Source of the DNA: Sphaerisporangium sp. TRM90804
GTDB taxonomy: Bacteria > Actinomycetota > Actinomycetes > Streptosporangiales > Streptosporangiaceae
DNA length: 56,017 bases
Reading direction: 5' to 3'
Assembly: GCF_029846175.1 (NCBI RefSeq)
Contig: NZ_JARWAC010000024.1
Coordinates: 1 to 56,017, forward strand
Shown here in pieces: positions 16,264 to 24,148 of the stretch. Below the pieces are notes generated by a model. That model saw nothing but the letters and a program-made list of their open reading frames with translations, was not told the DNA's origin and did not search any database. The translations under genes and the position numbers were made by a program. The number at the start of each line of letters is the position of its first letter. The first letter of the stretch is position 1.

Positions 16264-17610
16264 TCAGCGGCGCGAGGGGTCGCCGGATGCGGCCGGAGCG
16301 GGGAGCGGATCGTCGCGGTGGGCGATCAGGCAGCTCACCGTCGCCGCGGACGCGGGGAAGCCGCGCTCGGGCGGCTCGGTGGCCGTCAGCCGGCACCACG
16401 CCAGCCCCGTCGCGTACGCGGCCCCCAGCAGCGCCGCCGCCGACGCGCGGTCGGGCGGACGCAGGACGGCGGAGGGCTCGCCGTCCCTCGGCCAGCAGTC
16501 GCGCAGCGCGTGGCCCGGCTCAGACAGCGCGACGATGTACTTCCGGCGCAACTCGGCGTCCAGCAACGGGTAGAGCTGTGGTGCGACGTCCGGCGCCACC
16601 GCGTCGACGTCGGCGGCGAGCAGCGACGCGGCCGTCGCGCGAGGATCGCCCCCCTGCGCGGTCACGAACCCCAGCGCCCGAACCATGTCGTACAGGCAGT
16701 GCTGGAAGTGCCGCTCAGGGGCGGTCTCGGCCAGGAGGGCCCCCCGCAGGCCCGCCGGGCAGCGCGCCAGCCAGGCGGCGCGCACCTTCTCGGCGTCCCT
16801 GGCGGAGTGGTCGAGCCAGGGACGCGCGCGCAGCGGCTCCACCATGGCCAGCAGGGCGGTGGCGCGGGGCGCGAAGCGGGGGTCGGACGCCAGCAGGCGC
16901 GCCGTCTCGGCCATCAGCCCCGCCAGCCCCAGCGCCGCGCCCTGCGCGCCCCGGGCCAGCCGCTCGGCGTACGGCGCGACCAGCGCCTCCAGCGGCACCG
17001 GGGGCAGCCACCGCACCCACTCGTCGCCCGGCAGCGGGCGGGCGAGGAACTCGCCGAACATCGACAGCAGCACCTCGTTGCCGTCGAACGCGGGCGCGTA
17101 GGCGCACCACATGACCGTGCCCCACACCGTGGCCACCGTCGCGGGCACGTCGGCGAAGAAGGTGCCGCTCAGCGGCCCCACGACGAACGGCGGCTCCTCG
17201 CGCAGGCCGCGCCGGGCGCCGAGCAGCAGGCGCAGGCCCTCGGTGATGGGGCCGGGCACGTCGGGGCCGACGAAGCCCTGGGTGGAGCCGCGGTCGAACT
17301 CCAGGTCGCTCGCCGCGGGCAGCAGCTCCACCGGGATCACCGGCGCCGGGTGCGCGGGCAGGGCGCTCGCGCGCACGCGGGGGTCCAGCGGGGGCGCCGA
17401 CAGGTGCCACCGCCCGTCGGAGCGGTCGTGGCGGTGCCAGCGCGCGTGCCGGCCGAACAGCCAGCAGGAGTCGTCCTGGGCCCGCAGGACGCGGGCCGTC
17501 ATCGCCTGGACCTGGGTGGCGTCCGGGACGCCGGCCCACCGGGAATCGGCGACCATCGCGCGGACGTCGCGCTCGATCGCCTCGAATGGATCCCAGTGCA
17601 CGGCCGCCAT
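16264..17610 (-). CDS. Hypothetical protein (448 aa)
   Basis: This long frame has strong third-position GC bias. The start MAAVHWDPFEAIERDVRAMVADSRW is plausible, though no strong ribosome binding site was seen. It is soluble, rich in Leu/Ala/Trp, without a signal peptide or membrane helix. Distinctive segments are VLRAQDDSCWLFGRHARWHR, the paired aromatic WGTVMWCAYAPAFDGNEVLL and a Pro/Arg-rich C-terminus. I recognise no domain. The next gene, a gamma-carbonic anhydrase, starts upstream on the same strand with 48 bp between, so they may be co-expressed. Confidence 0.7.
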   Translation of the reverse strand: MAAVHWDPFEAIERDVRAMVADSRWAGVPDATQVQAMTARVLRAQDDSCWLFGRHARWHRHDRSDGRWHLSAPPLDPRVRASALPAHPAPVIPVELLPAASDLEFDRGSTQGFVGPDVPGPITEGLRLLLGARRGLREEPPFVVGPLSGTFFADVPATVATVWGTVMWCAYAPAFDGNEVLLSMFGEFLARPLPGDEWVRWLPPVPLEALVAPYAERLARGAQGAALGLAGLMAETARLLASDPRFAPRATALLAMVEPLRARPWLDHSARDAEKVRAAWLARCPAGLRGALLAETAPERHFQHCLYDMVRALGFVTAQGGDPRATAASLLAADVDAVAPDVAPQLYPLLDAELRRKYIVALSEPGHALRDCWPRDGEPSAVLRPPDRASAAALLGAAYATGLAWCRLTATEPPERGFPASAATVSCLIAHRDDPLPAPAASGDPSRR

Positions 17611-17658
17611 GCTACTGGCGTGAGCGGCCAGGCTCCCGGGCCCGCGACGGGCCTTCGG

Positions 17659-18222
17659 TCAGGACAGGGGGCGTGCCGCGCGGTGGCGGGCGGCCTTGGC
17701 GACGTAGTTGGCGGGCGTGCGGGCGAAGGAGGCGCGGTCGGCGTCGGTCAGCTCCCGGACGACCCTGCCCGGGACCCCGGCCACCAGCACGCCGGCCGGC
17801 ACCGTGGTGCCCGGCGTGACCACGCAGCCGGCCGCCACGAGCGAACCGGCGCCGACACGCGCGCCGTTCAGCACGACGGCGCCGATGCCGACCAGCGCGC
17901 CGGACTCCACCCGCGCCCCGTGCACCACCGCGCGGTGCCCGACGCTGACGCGGTCGTCCAGCACGGCGGGGAAGCCGGGGTCGGCGTGCAGGCAGCACAG
18001 GTCCTGGAGGTTGCACTCCTCGCCGACGTCGATCGCCTCGTCGTCGCCGCGCAGCACCGAGCCGTACCACACGCTGGTGGCCCGCCCGAGACGCACCCTG
18101 CCCACGACCACGGCGGTCGGGGCCACATAGGCTTCGGGGTGGACGGACGGCACGCCCTCGTCGAGCGCGGCGATGTACGGCGAGGGGGGCTCCCCCCGGC
18201 CGGGAAGGATGCGCTCGCTCAT
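17659..18222 (-). CDS. Gamma-class carbonic anhydrase family protein
   Basis: The 187 residues form a left-handed beta-helix of hexapeptide repeats (APTAVVVGRVRLGRATSVWYG, then GIGAVVLNGARVGAGSLVAAG). Metal-ligand histidines sit in LHADPG and GHRAVVHG, as in Cam/CaiE-type proteins. Activity would be hydration of CO2 or a related acyltransferase-like role; the family is often called gamma-CA without proof. The ATG at 18220-18222 has GAGGGC just upstream and is preferred over an earlier in-frame start. Confidence 0.85.
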   Translation of the reverse strand: MSERILPGRGEPPSPYIAALDEGVPSVHPEAYVAPTAVVVGRVRLGRATSVWYGSVLRGDDEAIDVGEECNLQDLCCLHADPGFPAVLDDRVSVGHRAVVHGARVESGALVGIGAVVLNGARVGAGSLVAAGCVVTPGTTVPAGVLVAGVPGRVVRELTDADRASFARTPANYVAKAARHRAARPLS

Positions 18223-18408
18223 GCCCTCGATGATCTCACGGACGGCCCGGCACCCCCGCGCCGGGTCGCGCCCCCGGCGCGGGCTCAATCGTTCCCAAGA
18301 GGTCGGGCGTTCGGGTTGCGGACTCGGGCCGATGGCAGGAAAGTCGTGTCCTGACGTCTCCGCACCGGACGAAACCCCCACTCGAATCAGGACCCCCAGG
18401 GCTCAGCC

Positions 18409-19869
18409 ATGACGAACCAGCACGACAGCTTCCCGGACATGATGCACGAGGACCTCGGCTTCGAGGTCGTGATGCGCGGATACAGCCGCCGCCAGGTCCA
18501 CGACCACATGGGCCGAATGCGCAACCAGATCCGCGACCTGGAGGAACGGCTGGCCCGGTCCATCGACCAGTCCGAGCAGGGGCGAATCGAGCTCGCGGAG
18601 GCCCGCCGCCGCCTGGCGGAGGCCCCCCAGGACTACGACGAGCTCGGCCAGCGGCTGAGCGCGATCCTCAAGCTCGGCGAGGAGGAGGCGCTCGCCAAGC
18701 GCCAGAGCGCCGACACCGACGCCGCCAAGGTGCGCGAGGAGGCCACGGCCGAGGTCGAGCGCATGCTCGCCGCCGCGCAGGCGGAGGCCGAGCGCCGGGT
18801 GCACGAGGCCACCGCCGCGGCCGAGCGCCTGCTGGCGCAGGCCGGCGCCGACGCCGAGGAGGCTCTGGGCGCGGCGCGTTCGGAGTCCGAGGAGACCCTG
18901 CGCGACGCCCGCGCCGAGGCCGACAGGGCCTTGACCACCGCGCAGCACGAGGCCGAGCGGCTGGTGTCCGAGGCGAGCGCCGAGGCCGAGTCCACGCTCG
19001 GCGCCGCCAGGGCGGAGGCCGAGGCCACGCTGAAGGCGGCCAGGGCCGACGCCGGCGACATGCTGGCGTCCGCGCAGCGGCGCGCCGCCTCACTCGACGA
19101 GCACACCGGCCGCAGGGTCACCTACCTGACCGACACCCACGGGGAGGTCATGCGCCGCCTCGGCGAGATGGGCTCGGTGCTCAGCGACCTCCTGCAGCGC
19201 GAGAAGGGGGCCGGGCCGCTGGTCGACGAGGCGGCGGTGCTGCCCCCGGCGCCCCCGATCGGCACGGTCGACGACGTCCCCGCCGGCGGTCCGGCGGCCG
19301 ACGAGCTCGACTCCGTGCGGGTCGTGCTCGACGACTCGCCCCGCGACGCGGTCGTGGGCGAGCCCGGCGAGCGGCGGGAGGCCGACGCCCCGTCCGGCCC
19401 GGACGGCGTCTTCGACGACCCCGACGTCCCGGGTCGTCAGGCTGACGCGTTCCACCCCGGCGAGCTGCGCCGGGGTGCCGACGAGGCCGCCCTGCACCTC
19501 GACGAGCCCTCGCCCGGCGACGCCGTCCGCCCGGCGGCCGTCGCGCCGTTCGGCGACGCGCCCCAGCCCGGGTTCGGGCCCGGCTTCGGCGCGGCGCCCC
19601 AGGACGCCGGGCCGGCCCCCGAGGCCGAGGCGCGGGCCGCCGCCGACGCTCCCGGCGAGGGCGAGCCCGACTCCCGTGGCCTGTTCGACGCCCGCGTGCC
19701 GCACGGCGAGCAGCCGTCCGGCGCCGAGTCGGGTGACACCGGTCACGTCAGCGGGGAGGACGAGCCGGTCAAGGGGCGCATCAGGGGCTTCTTCGAGCAC
19801 TCCGACGTCCACCTGTCCAAGGTGCCGGGCCGTCCCGACGACGACGAGACGCCCACGCACCGGCCGTGA
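18409..19869 (+). CDS. DivIVA-domain coiled-coil protein
   Basis: The N-terminus (GFEVVMRGYSRRQVHDHMGRMRNQI) fits the DivIVA membrane-targeting domain (F-x-V-x-x-RGY-x-x-x-QV). An Ala/Glu/Arg-rich coiled coil follows at about 40-240, with repeated AEAERRV/AEAESTL/AEAEATL heptads. The last 240 residues are acidic, Pro/Gly/Asp-rich and probably disordered, ending in a short basic segment. DivIVA-like proteins mark cell poles and tip growth in actinomycetes. At 486 residues it is longer than Wag31-type DivIVA, so it is probably a Scy/FilP-style accessory protein (inference). Confidence 0.8.
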   Translation: MTNQHDSFPDMMHEDLGFEVVMRGYSRRQVHDHMGRMRNQIRDLEERLARSIDQSEQGRIELAEARRRLAEAPQDYDELGQRLSAILKLGEEEALAKRQSADTDAAKVREEATAEVERMLAAAQAEAERRVHEATAAAERLLAQAGADAEEALGAARSESEETLRDARAEADRALTTAQHEAERLVSEASAEAESTLGAARAEAEATLKAARADAGDMLASAQRRAASLDEHTGRRVTYLTDTHGEVMRRLGEMGSVLSDLLQREKGAGPLVDEAAVLPPAPPIGTVDDVPAGGPAADELDSVRVVLDDSPRDAVVGEPGERREADAPSGPDGVFDDPDVPGRQADAFHPGELRRGADEAALHLDEPSPGDAVRPAAVAPFGDAPQPGFGPGFGAAPQDAGPAPEAEARAAADAPGEGEPDSRGLFDARVPHGEQPSGAESGDTGHVSGEDEPVKGRIRGFFEHSDVHLSKVPGRPDDDETPTHRP

Positions 19870-19879
19870 GCCGCCGGCG

Positions 19880-19914
19880 GGAAACCTCCGCCCCCGATAG
19901 GGTCGGAGGTTTCC
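19880..19914. terminator. Bidirectional hairpin terminator
   Basis: GGAAACCTCCG (19880-19890) and CGGAGGTTTCC (19904-19914) form a perfect 11-bp stem with a 13-nt loop. It lies between the convergent genes ending at 19869 and 19936. Confidence 0.8.
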
Positions 19915-19935
19915 ACGCCCTCGCCTCACCGGCGA

Positions 19936-20160
19936 TCAGGTCTCGCGATCGATCGAGGCCTTGAGCTCCTGCTGTGCCACGAGTGTCCGGCGCAGCCCCT
20001 CGGGGTCGTCGGCGTCGATCGTCATGGCGCACCCCGCATCGCGTTGCCGCTCGGTGAGCGGGTGGTGCCGGGTGGCCCACCACCGTCCGGCGTCACTTCT
20101 CCAGATGGTCCAGTCGGGGAATTCCCGGGCGATTTCGGCGAGGTGCCGGTCAAACGACAT
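19936..20160 (-). CDS. Small hypothetical protein (74 aa), WxIW...GWWATR type
   Basis: The protein begins MSFDRHLAEIAREFPDWTIWRSDAGRWWATR, ending with a helix LRRTLVAQQELKAS. Its layout parallels the 107-residue protein at 38963 (RWQV...GGGWYAVRR...LEEL...LEALL), suggesting one small actinobacterial family. Members of this kind often sit beside regulators. Here the neighbour is a GntR regulator whose probable operator lies in this gene's promoter. ATG 20158-20160 has GGAAGGGTGGA upstream. The function is unknown. Confidence 0.65.
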   Translation of the reverse strand: MSFDRHLAEIAREFPDWTIWRSDAGRWWATRHHPLTERQRDAGCAMTIDADDPEGLRRTLVAQQELKASIDRET

Positions 20161-20228
20161 CCCGTCCACCCTTCCCGTCCCGCGATGCGGGCCTGTTTTG
20201 TACCGTTCCCCCCTCACGTTGAGGGACA

Positions 20229-20238
20229 TCTCTAGAGA
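20229..20238 (-). promoter_or_regulatory. Candidate GntR/HutC operator in promoter of the 74-aa gene
   Basis: TCTCTAGAGA is a perfect 10-bp palindrome. On the minus strand it lies just downstream of TTGATT, a possible -35, and about 70 bp before the ATG. TCTAGA-centred palindromes are typical of HutC/DasR-type GntR regulators. A near copy lies at 21080. Confidence 0.55.
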
Positions 20239-20291
20239 AATCAAGGTTCGGGGTGGACAGGTCAACCTAACGCTTGACGATCCGCCTTGAC

Positions 20292-21044
20292 TCAGGCGTC
20301 GAAGTCGTACTGAAGTACATACGAGGCCGCGTCCATGATCATCTTGTTGAGCTCGACCGCGCCGCCCCCGGCCGCGTACGCCGAGCGGAACACCACGATG
20401 ACCGGGGTGCCGGCGGGCAGGCCCAGCTTGGCGCTCTCCTCCGGGGTGGGCATCCGGGCGCGCACCTCCTCGGTGAAGTGCACGGGAGCGTGGCCGAGGT
20501 CGTGCAGGCGGGCGTACACCCCGCCGGGGCCGGTGTCGGCGTCGGTGATGGGCGTGCCGGTCACCAGCTCCGAGGGAAAGTGCGACGCCGCGAGCTGCAC
20601 CGGACGGCCGTCCACGGAGTAGCGCCGCCGCCGCACCCACACCTGCTCGCACCCGAGCACCCGCGCGGCGTCGTCCGCCGCCGCCTCCAGGGTGACGGTC
20701 AGGTCGTCCACCGAGTACGGGCGCCCGCTGGTGTCGGAGTCCCAGATGGCGCGTCCCGTGCCCCACTGCTCGCGCGACAGGCGGCGCGAGCCGTGCCGGC
20801 GGATGGGCCGGAACTGGCGCACGTAGACGCCCGAGCCTCGTTTCGGCACGGCCATGCCCTCGTTGATCAGGACGGCGAGCGCCTGGCGTGCGGTCGCCCT
20901 GGCGATGCCGTACTCCGACATCAGGGCGTTCTCCCCCGGTAGCCGGTCCCCGTCGCGCAGCTCGCCGGCCAGGATCGCCTGGCGGAGCTGGTCCGCTATC
21001 CGGCGATAGATGGGGGGTTCGTGCGGTACCGGGGATTCCATCAC
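20292..21044 (-). CDS. GntR-family regulator, HutC/UTRA subfamily
   Basis: The 250 residues have an N-terminal winged helix (PIYRRIADQLRQAILAGELRDGDRLPGE, then GIARATARQALAVLINEGM and GSGVYVR). A UTRA ligand domain follows (about 100-245), with VWVRRRRYSVDGRPVQLAASHFP and PVIVVFRSAYAAGGGAVE. UTRA domains bind small effectors such as sugars or amino-acid derivatives; the effector here is unknown. The start is MMESP or MESP. The 74-aa gene downstream and the palindromes suggest it controls both itself and that gene. Confidence 0.9.
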   Translation of the reverse strand: MMESPVPHEPPIYRRIADQLRQAILAGELRDGDRLPGENALMSEYGIARATARQALAVLINEGMAVPKRGSGVYVRQFRPIRRHGSRRLSREQWGTGRAIWDSDTSGRPYSVDDLTVTLEAAADDAARVLGCEQVWVRRRRYSVDGRPVQLAASHFPSELVTGTPITDADTGPGGVYARLHDLGHAPVHFTEEVRARMPTPEESAKLGLPAGTPVIVVFRSAYAAGGGAVELNKMIMDAASYVLQYDFDA

Positions 21045-21079
21045 GCTCTATCACCCTCAGTCACCAACGCGGTCTGGCG

Positions 21080-21089
21080 TCTCCAGAGA
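21080..21089 (-). promoter_or_regulatory. Second candidate GntR operator (autoregulation)
   Basis: TCTCCAGAGA matches the palindrome at 20229 in 9 of 10 bases and lies 36 bp upstream of the gntR start. Confidence 0.45.
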
Positions 21090-21183
21090 ACTTGCCCCGC
21101 CTTGTCCACGATCGCACAGATACACAGGTTGGTCGCGTGCTTCTTTTGAGTGAATCGTGCCCCTGTGGTGATCTACGGGGTGT

Positions 21184-21617
21184 TTGATGCCCCCTGACTG
21201 TGGACCGGTCCCAGGCGGTCAAGGGGGCCGCGCGCGGCGGCCGCGAAACCGAGGGCGCGAGGGCGCCGGCGTCGCCCGTCCCGCCCCCGCGCGGGGATCG
21301 CCCACGGCCCGGGGCGGTGCCGCCCGCTCCGGGAACCCCGTCCACGCCGGGGATCGGGCCGCGAGCGGCGCCCTTGACGCCCCTGGCGGCCCGTCGCGCG
21401 GGGCGGTGGTGAGTCACAACAATGTGGCCGCCCCGACATACGTCCGGAGGCGCCGCCCGGCGCCCGCGACCGTCGTCCGCCGGGGACGCCGGTGCCCCGG
21501 CGGGGCGGCCCGGCCGGCTCGCGCGGCACGGCCCGGTAACGGAAGGCTGGCCGCCCGGGAAGGCCCGGGAGCGGCCGCGCGCGCACCGCGGGCGCCCGGC
21601 GCCGTCTACGGGGTGTA
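21184..21617. other. Gene-free, extremely GC-rich interval with short repeats
   Basis: No credible gene is seen. TCTACGGGGTGT(A)TTGA occurs at 21172 and again at 21605, bracketing the interval. An imperfect inverted repeat (CCAGGCGGTCAAGGGGGCCGC at 21211, with its complement near 21366-21388) lies inside. No mobile-element gene or terminal motif was recognised. Confidence 0.5.
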
Positions 21618-21646
21618 TTGACAGGCACCCGGCCGGAACGCAGTCT
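21618..21646 (+). promoter_or_regulatory. Promoter of the Rieske operon
   Basis: TTGACA (21618-21623), a 17-bp spacer containing CCGGAACG, then CAGTCT (21641-21646). The promoter at 25868 has the same layout and the same CCGGAACG in its spacer. Confidence 0.55.
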
Positions 21647-21662
21647 GTTGCGCGTGACGACT
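21647..21662 (+). promoter_or_regulatory. Candidate IclR site 1 (half-conserved)
   Basis: GTTGCG-CGTGA-CGACT immediately follows the -10 element. The left part, GTTGCGCGTG, is identical over 10 bases to the palindrome between iclR and betA. The right arm is degenerate. Confidence 0.4.
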
Positions 21663-21710
21663 CCTGTTTCGTCCTCCACAACCGAACCCCACGACTGAAG
21701 GGTGGTCGCG

Positions 21711-22070
21711 GTGATCCCCGTGTGTCCGCTCGCGGCGCTGCCGCGGGGCGAGGCCCGCCGGCTCGGCCTCGACCCGCCGGTGGCGGTCTTCCACACCGAC
21801 GACGGCGAGGTGTACGCCGTCGACGACACCTGCACCCACCAGGACGCCTCGCTGGCCGACGGCTGGCTGGAGGGCCGCGAGATCGAGTGCCCGCTGCACG
21901 CCAGCCGCTTCGACCTGCGCACCGGCCGGGTGGACGCGCCGCCCGCCAAGCGGCCGGTGCGCACCCACGGCGTCGTGGTGCGGGACGGGATGATCTACGT
22001 GGTGCCCTCGGAGGCGCCGCCCGAGCCGCCGCCGGGCGTCGCCGCCGGACGCTCAGGCAGCGGCACGTGA
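21711..22070 (+). CDS. Rieske [2Fe-2S] ferredoxin
   Basis: The 119-residue protein has the Rieske motif CTHQDASLADGWLEG followed by ECPLHASRFDL, giving the Cys-His / Cys-His pairs of a bifunctional ring. It would shuttle electrons to the oxygenase encoded next. GTG at 21711 was chosen because AAGGGTGG lies at the right distance; another in-frame GTG at 21702 abuts that sequence. The C-terminal 20 residues are Pro/Gly-rich. Its stop overlaps the oxygenase start (GTGA), so the two are coupled. Confidence 0.88.
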   Translation: MIPVCPLAALPRGEARRLGLDPPVAVFHTDDGEVYAVDDTCTHQDASLADGWLEGREIECPLHASRFDLRTGRVDAPPAKRPVRTHGVVVRDGMIYVVPSEAPPEPPPGVAAGRSGSGT

Positions 22071-23182
22071 GCGCGCCCAGCCTGCTCGCCACCCTGCCCG
22101 GCCGCTTCTACACCGACCCGGAGGTGTTCGCGCTCGAACAGCGCCGCGTCTTCGAGTCGATGTGGTTCTGCGCGGTCCGGGCCGCCGACCTGGCCCGACC
22201 GGGCGCCTTCAGAACGGTGCAGGTCGGCGGCGAGAGCGTCATCGTCAGCCGCGCCAAGGACGGCTCGGCGCGCGCGTTCCTCAACGTCTGCCGGCACCGC
22301 GGCGCGCGCCTGTGCGAGGAGGAGGCCGGGGAGGTGCGGCGCGCCTTCCAGTGCGTGTACCACGCCTGGACCTACGACCTGGACGGGAAGCTCGTCGCCG
22401 CCCCGAACCTCACCAAGATGCCCGACGTCGACCGCGTGGAGTACGGCCTGGTGCGCGCGCACGTGCGCGAGTGGCTCGGGTACGTCTGGGTGTGCCTGGC
22501 GGACGAGCCCCCGTCCTTCGAGCAGGACGTGCTCGGCGCCGTGGTCACCCGCCTCGGCGACCTGAGCGCGATCGAGAACTACGGCGTCGAGGCCCTGGAG
22601 GTCGGCCGCCGGATCACCTACGACGTGAAGGCCAACTGGAAGCTCATCGTCGAGAACTTCATGGAGTGCTACCACTGCGCGACGATCCACCCAGAGCTCA
22701 CCGAGGTGCTGCCGGAGTTCGCCGACGGGTACGCCGCGCAGTACTTCGTCGGCCACGGCGCGGCGTTCGGGCAGGACGTCCAGGGGTTCACGGTCGACGG
22801 GTCGCCGGGCGTCGACCGCATCCCGGGCGTCGGCGCCGAGCAGGACCGGCGCTACTACGCGATCACCATCAGGCCGCAGGTGTTCGTCAACCTGGTGCCC
22901 GACCACGCCATCGTGCACCGCATGTACCCGCTGGCGGCCGACCGCACGGTGGTGGAGTGCGACTGGCTGTTCCTGCCCGAGGCGGTCGGCGGCGGCAGGG
23001 ACCTCGGCCCGTCGGTCGAGCTCTTCCACCGGGTCAACGCGCAGGACTTCGCGGCGTGCGAGCGGTGCCAGCCGGCCATGGCCTCCCGGGCGTACGCCCG
23101 CGGCGGCGTGCTGGTGCCGAGCGAGCACCACATCGCGCAGTTCCACGAGTGGGTCGCGGACAGGCTCGGCCTGCCACGCTGA
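22067..23182 (+). CDS. GbcA-type Rieske oxygenase (probable glycine betaine demethylase)
   Basis: The 371 residues have an N-terminal Rieske domain (CRHRGARLC, then QCVYHAWTYDLDGKL) and a catalytic domain with NFMECYHCATIHPEL, supplying the two His ligands and bridging acid of the mononuclear iron. This pattern and length fit the GbcA/stachydrine-demethylase group. The location between choline dehydrogenase, a betaine-type transporter and dimethylglycine oxidase supports the reaction betaine to dimethylglycine plus formaldehyde. Unlike gbcAB loci, no flavin/ferredoxin reductase (GbcB) is adjacent; a Rieske ferredoxin is. The substrate is inferred from context. Confidence 0.82.
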   Translation: MSAPSLLATLPGRFYTDPEVFALEQRRVFESMWFCAVRAADLARPGAFRTVQVGGESVIVSRAKDGSARAFLNVCRHRGARLCEEEAGEVRRAFQCVYHAWTYDLDGKLVAAPNLTKMPDVDRVEYGLVRAHVREWLGYVWVCLADEPPSFEQDVLGAVVTRLGDLSAIENYGVEALEVGRRITYDVKANWKLIVENFMECYHCATIHPELTEVLPEFADGYAAQYFVGHGAAFGQDVQGFTVDGSPGVDRIPGVGAEQDRRYYAITIRPQVFVNLVPDHAIVHRMYPLAADRTVVECDWLFLPEAVGGGRDLGPSVELFHRVNAQDFAACERCQPAMASRAYARGGVLVPSEHHIAQFHEWVADRLGLPR

Positions 23183-23195
23183 CGTCCGCCGCGCT

Positions 23196-23239
23196 GAGGG
23201 GCGCCGCACCGAGGGCGCCGCACCGAGGGGTGCCGCGCC
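23196..23239. repeat. Three tandem 14-15 bp repeats between convergent genes
   Basis: GAGGGGCGCCGCACC, GAGGGCGCCGCACC and GAGGGGTGCCGCGCC lie head to tail and run directly into the iclR stop codon (minus strand) at 23240. Confidence 0.8.
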
Positions 23240-24010
23240 TCAGCCGGAGAACCCGAGGCGGCGGCTGAAGTCGGCCGCCCCCTCGACCAGCACGGGGGCC
23301 AGCTCGCGCATGCGCTCCTCGCTGAACCGGTAGGCCGGCCCGGACGCGCTGACGGCCGCCACGACCTCCCCGTCGTAGGAGCGCACGGCGGCGGCCATGG
23401 CGTTCAGCCCGATCTCGTACTCCTCCAGCGTGACCGCGTACCCCCGGGCCCGCGCCTCGTCGAGCTGCGGCTCCAGCTCGGCGGCGGAGGTGACGGTCGC
23501 CGGGGTGAAGCGCGGCAGGCCGGAGGCGGCGAGCAGCCGCTCGCGGTGCGGGCCGTCGAGGTGGGCGAGCAGCACCTTGCCGCTGGAGGTGGCGTGCAGC
23601 GGCGTCAGCTCGCCGACCCAGTTGTGCGCCGTGACGGCCGACGCGCCGCGCACCTGGTCGAGGTTGACGGCGTAGTGCGCGCGCACCACGGCGATGTTGA
23701 CGGTCTCGCCGATCAGCTCGGCCAGGCGGCGGCAGACAGGCCGGCCCTGCTGGGTGAGGTCGAGCCGGGAGGCGACGCCGCCCGCGAGGCGGACGACGCC
23801 GTAGCTGAGCCGGTACTTGCCGCGGTCCTCGGCCTGCTCGACCATGCTCCGGGCCTCCAGGGCGCCGAGCAGCCGGAACGCCGTCGACTTGTGGACCCCG
23901 ATCTCCGCCGCGATCTCGCTGACGCCGGCCTCGCCGCGCCGGGAGAGGATCTCCAGCACGCTGATCGCCCGGTCGACCGACTGCACGCCGGCCGAGGATT
24001 CGTTGCCCAT
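23240..24010 (-). CDS. IclR-family regulator of the betaine catabolic module
   Basis: From the ATG at 24008-24010 the protein has 256 residues ([22 protein letters not shown]). The winged helix [25 protein letters not shown] is followed by the IclR effector domain ([31 protein letters not shown], then [26 protein letters not shown]). It is divergent from betA and convergent with the oxygenase operon. A 19-bp palindrome lies in its upstream region, and related motifs lie at the two other operon promoters. It is therefore the natural candidate regulator of the whole pathway. The effector, perhaps betaine or choline, is unknown. Confidence 0.9.
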   Translation of the reverse strand: MGNESSAGVQSVDRAISVLEILSRRGEAGVSEIAAEIGVHKSTAFRLLGALEARSMVEQAEDRGKYRLSYGVVRLAGGVASRLDLTQQGRPVCRRLAELIGETVNIAVVRAHYAVNLDQVRGASAVTAHNWVGELTPLHATSSGKVLLAHLDGPHRERLLAASGLPRFTPATVTSAAELEPQLDEARARGYAVTLEEYEIGLNAMAAAVRSYDGEVVAAVSASGPAYRFSEERMRELAPVLVEGAADFSRRLGFSG

Positions 24011-24068
24011 AGCGGGGACTGTAGGCGGTGCTCGTGGACGGCGTCCATTTGCCCGGAGGCCGGGGAAT

Positions 24069-24087
24069 GGTTGCGCGTGCCGCAACC
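24069..24087. promoter_or_regulatory. Candidate IclR site 2 (perfect palindrome)
   Basis: GGTTGCG-CGTGC-CGCAACC has perfect 7-bp arms and a 5-bp spacer. It lies in the 138-bp divergent intergenic region of iclR and betA, so it could control both. On the minus strand it overlaps the region downstream of a TTGACG -35-like box. Confidence 0.65.
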
Positions 24088-24148
24088 TTGTGCGTCAATC
24101 GCTACAAACGATCACACGCCATCCCTCCGCGTGAACGAGGCGAGCACA

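Noticed and set aside
21172..21621. Direct repeat TCTACGGGGTGT(A)TTGA considered as attachment sites or insertion-sequence target duplication
   Set aside because: The copies are short and imperfect, and the 430 bp between them encode no transposase, integrase or recognisable element.
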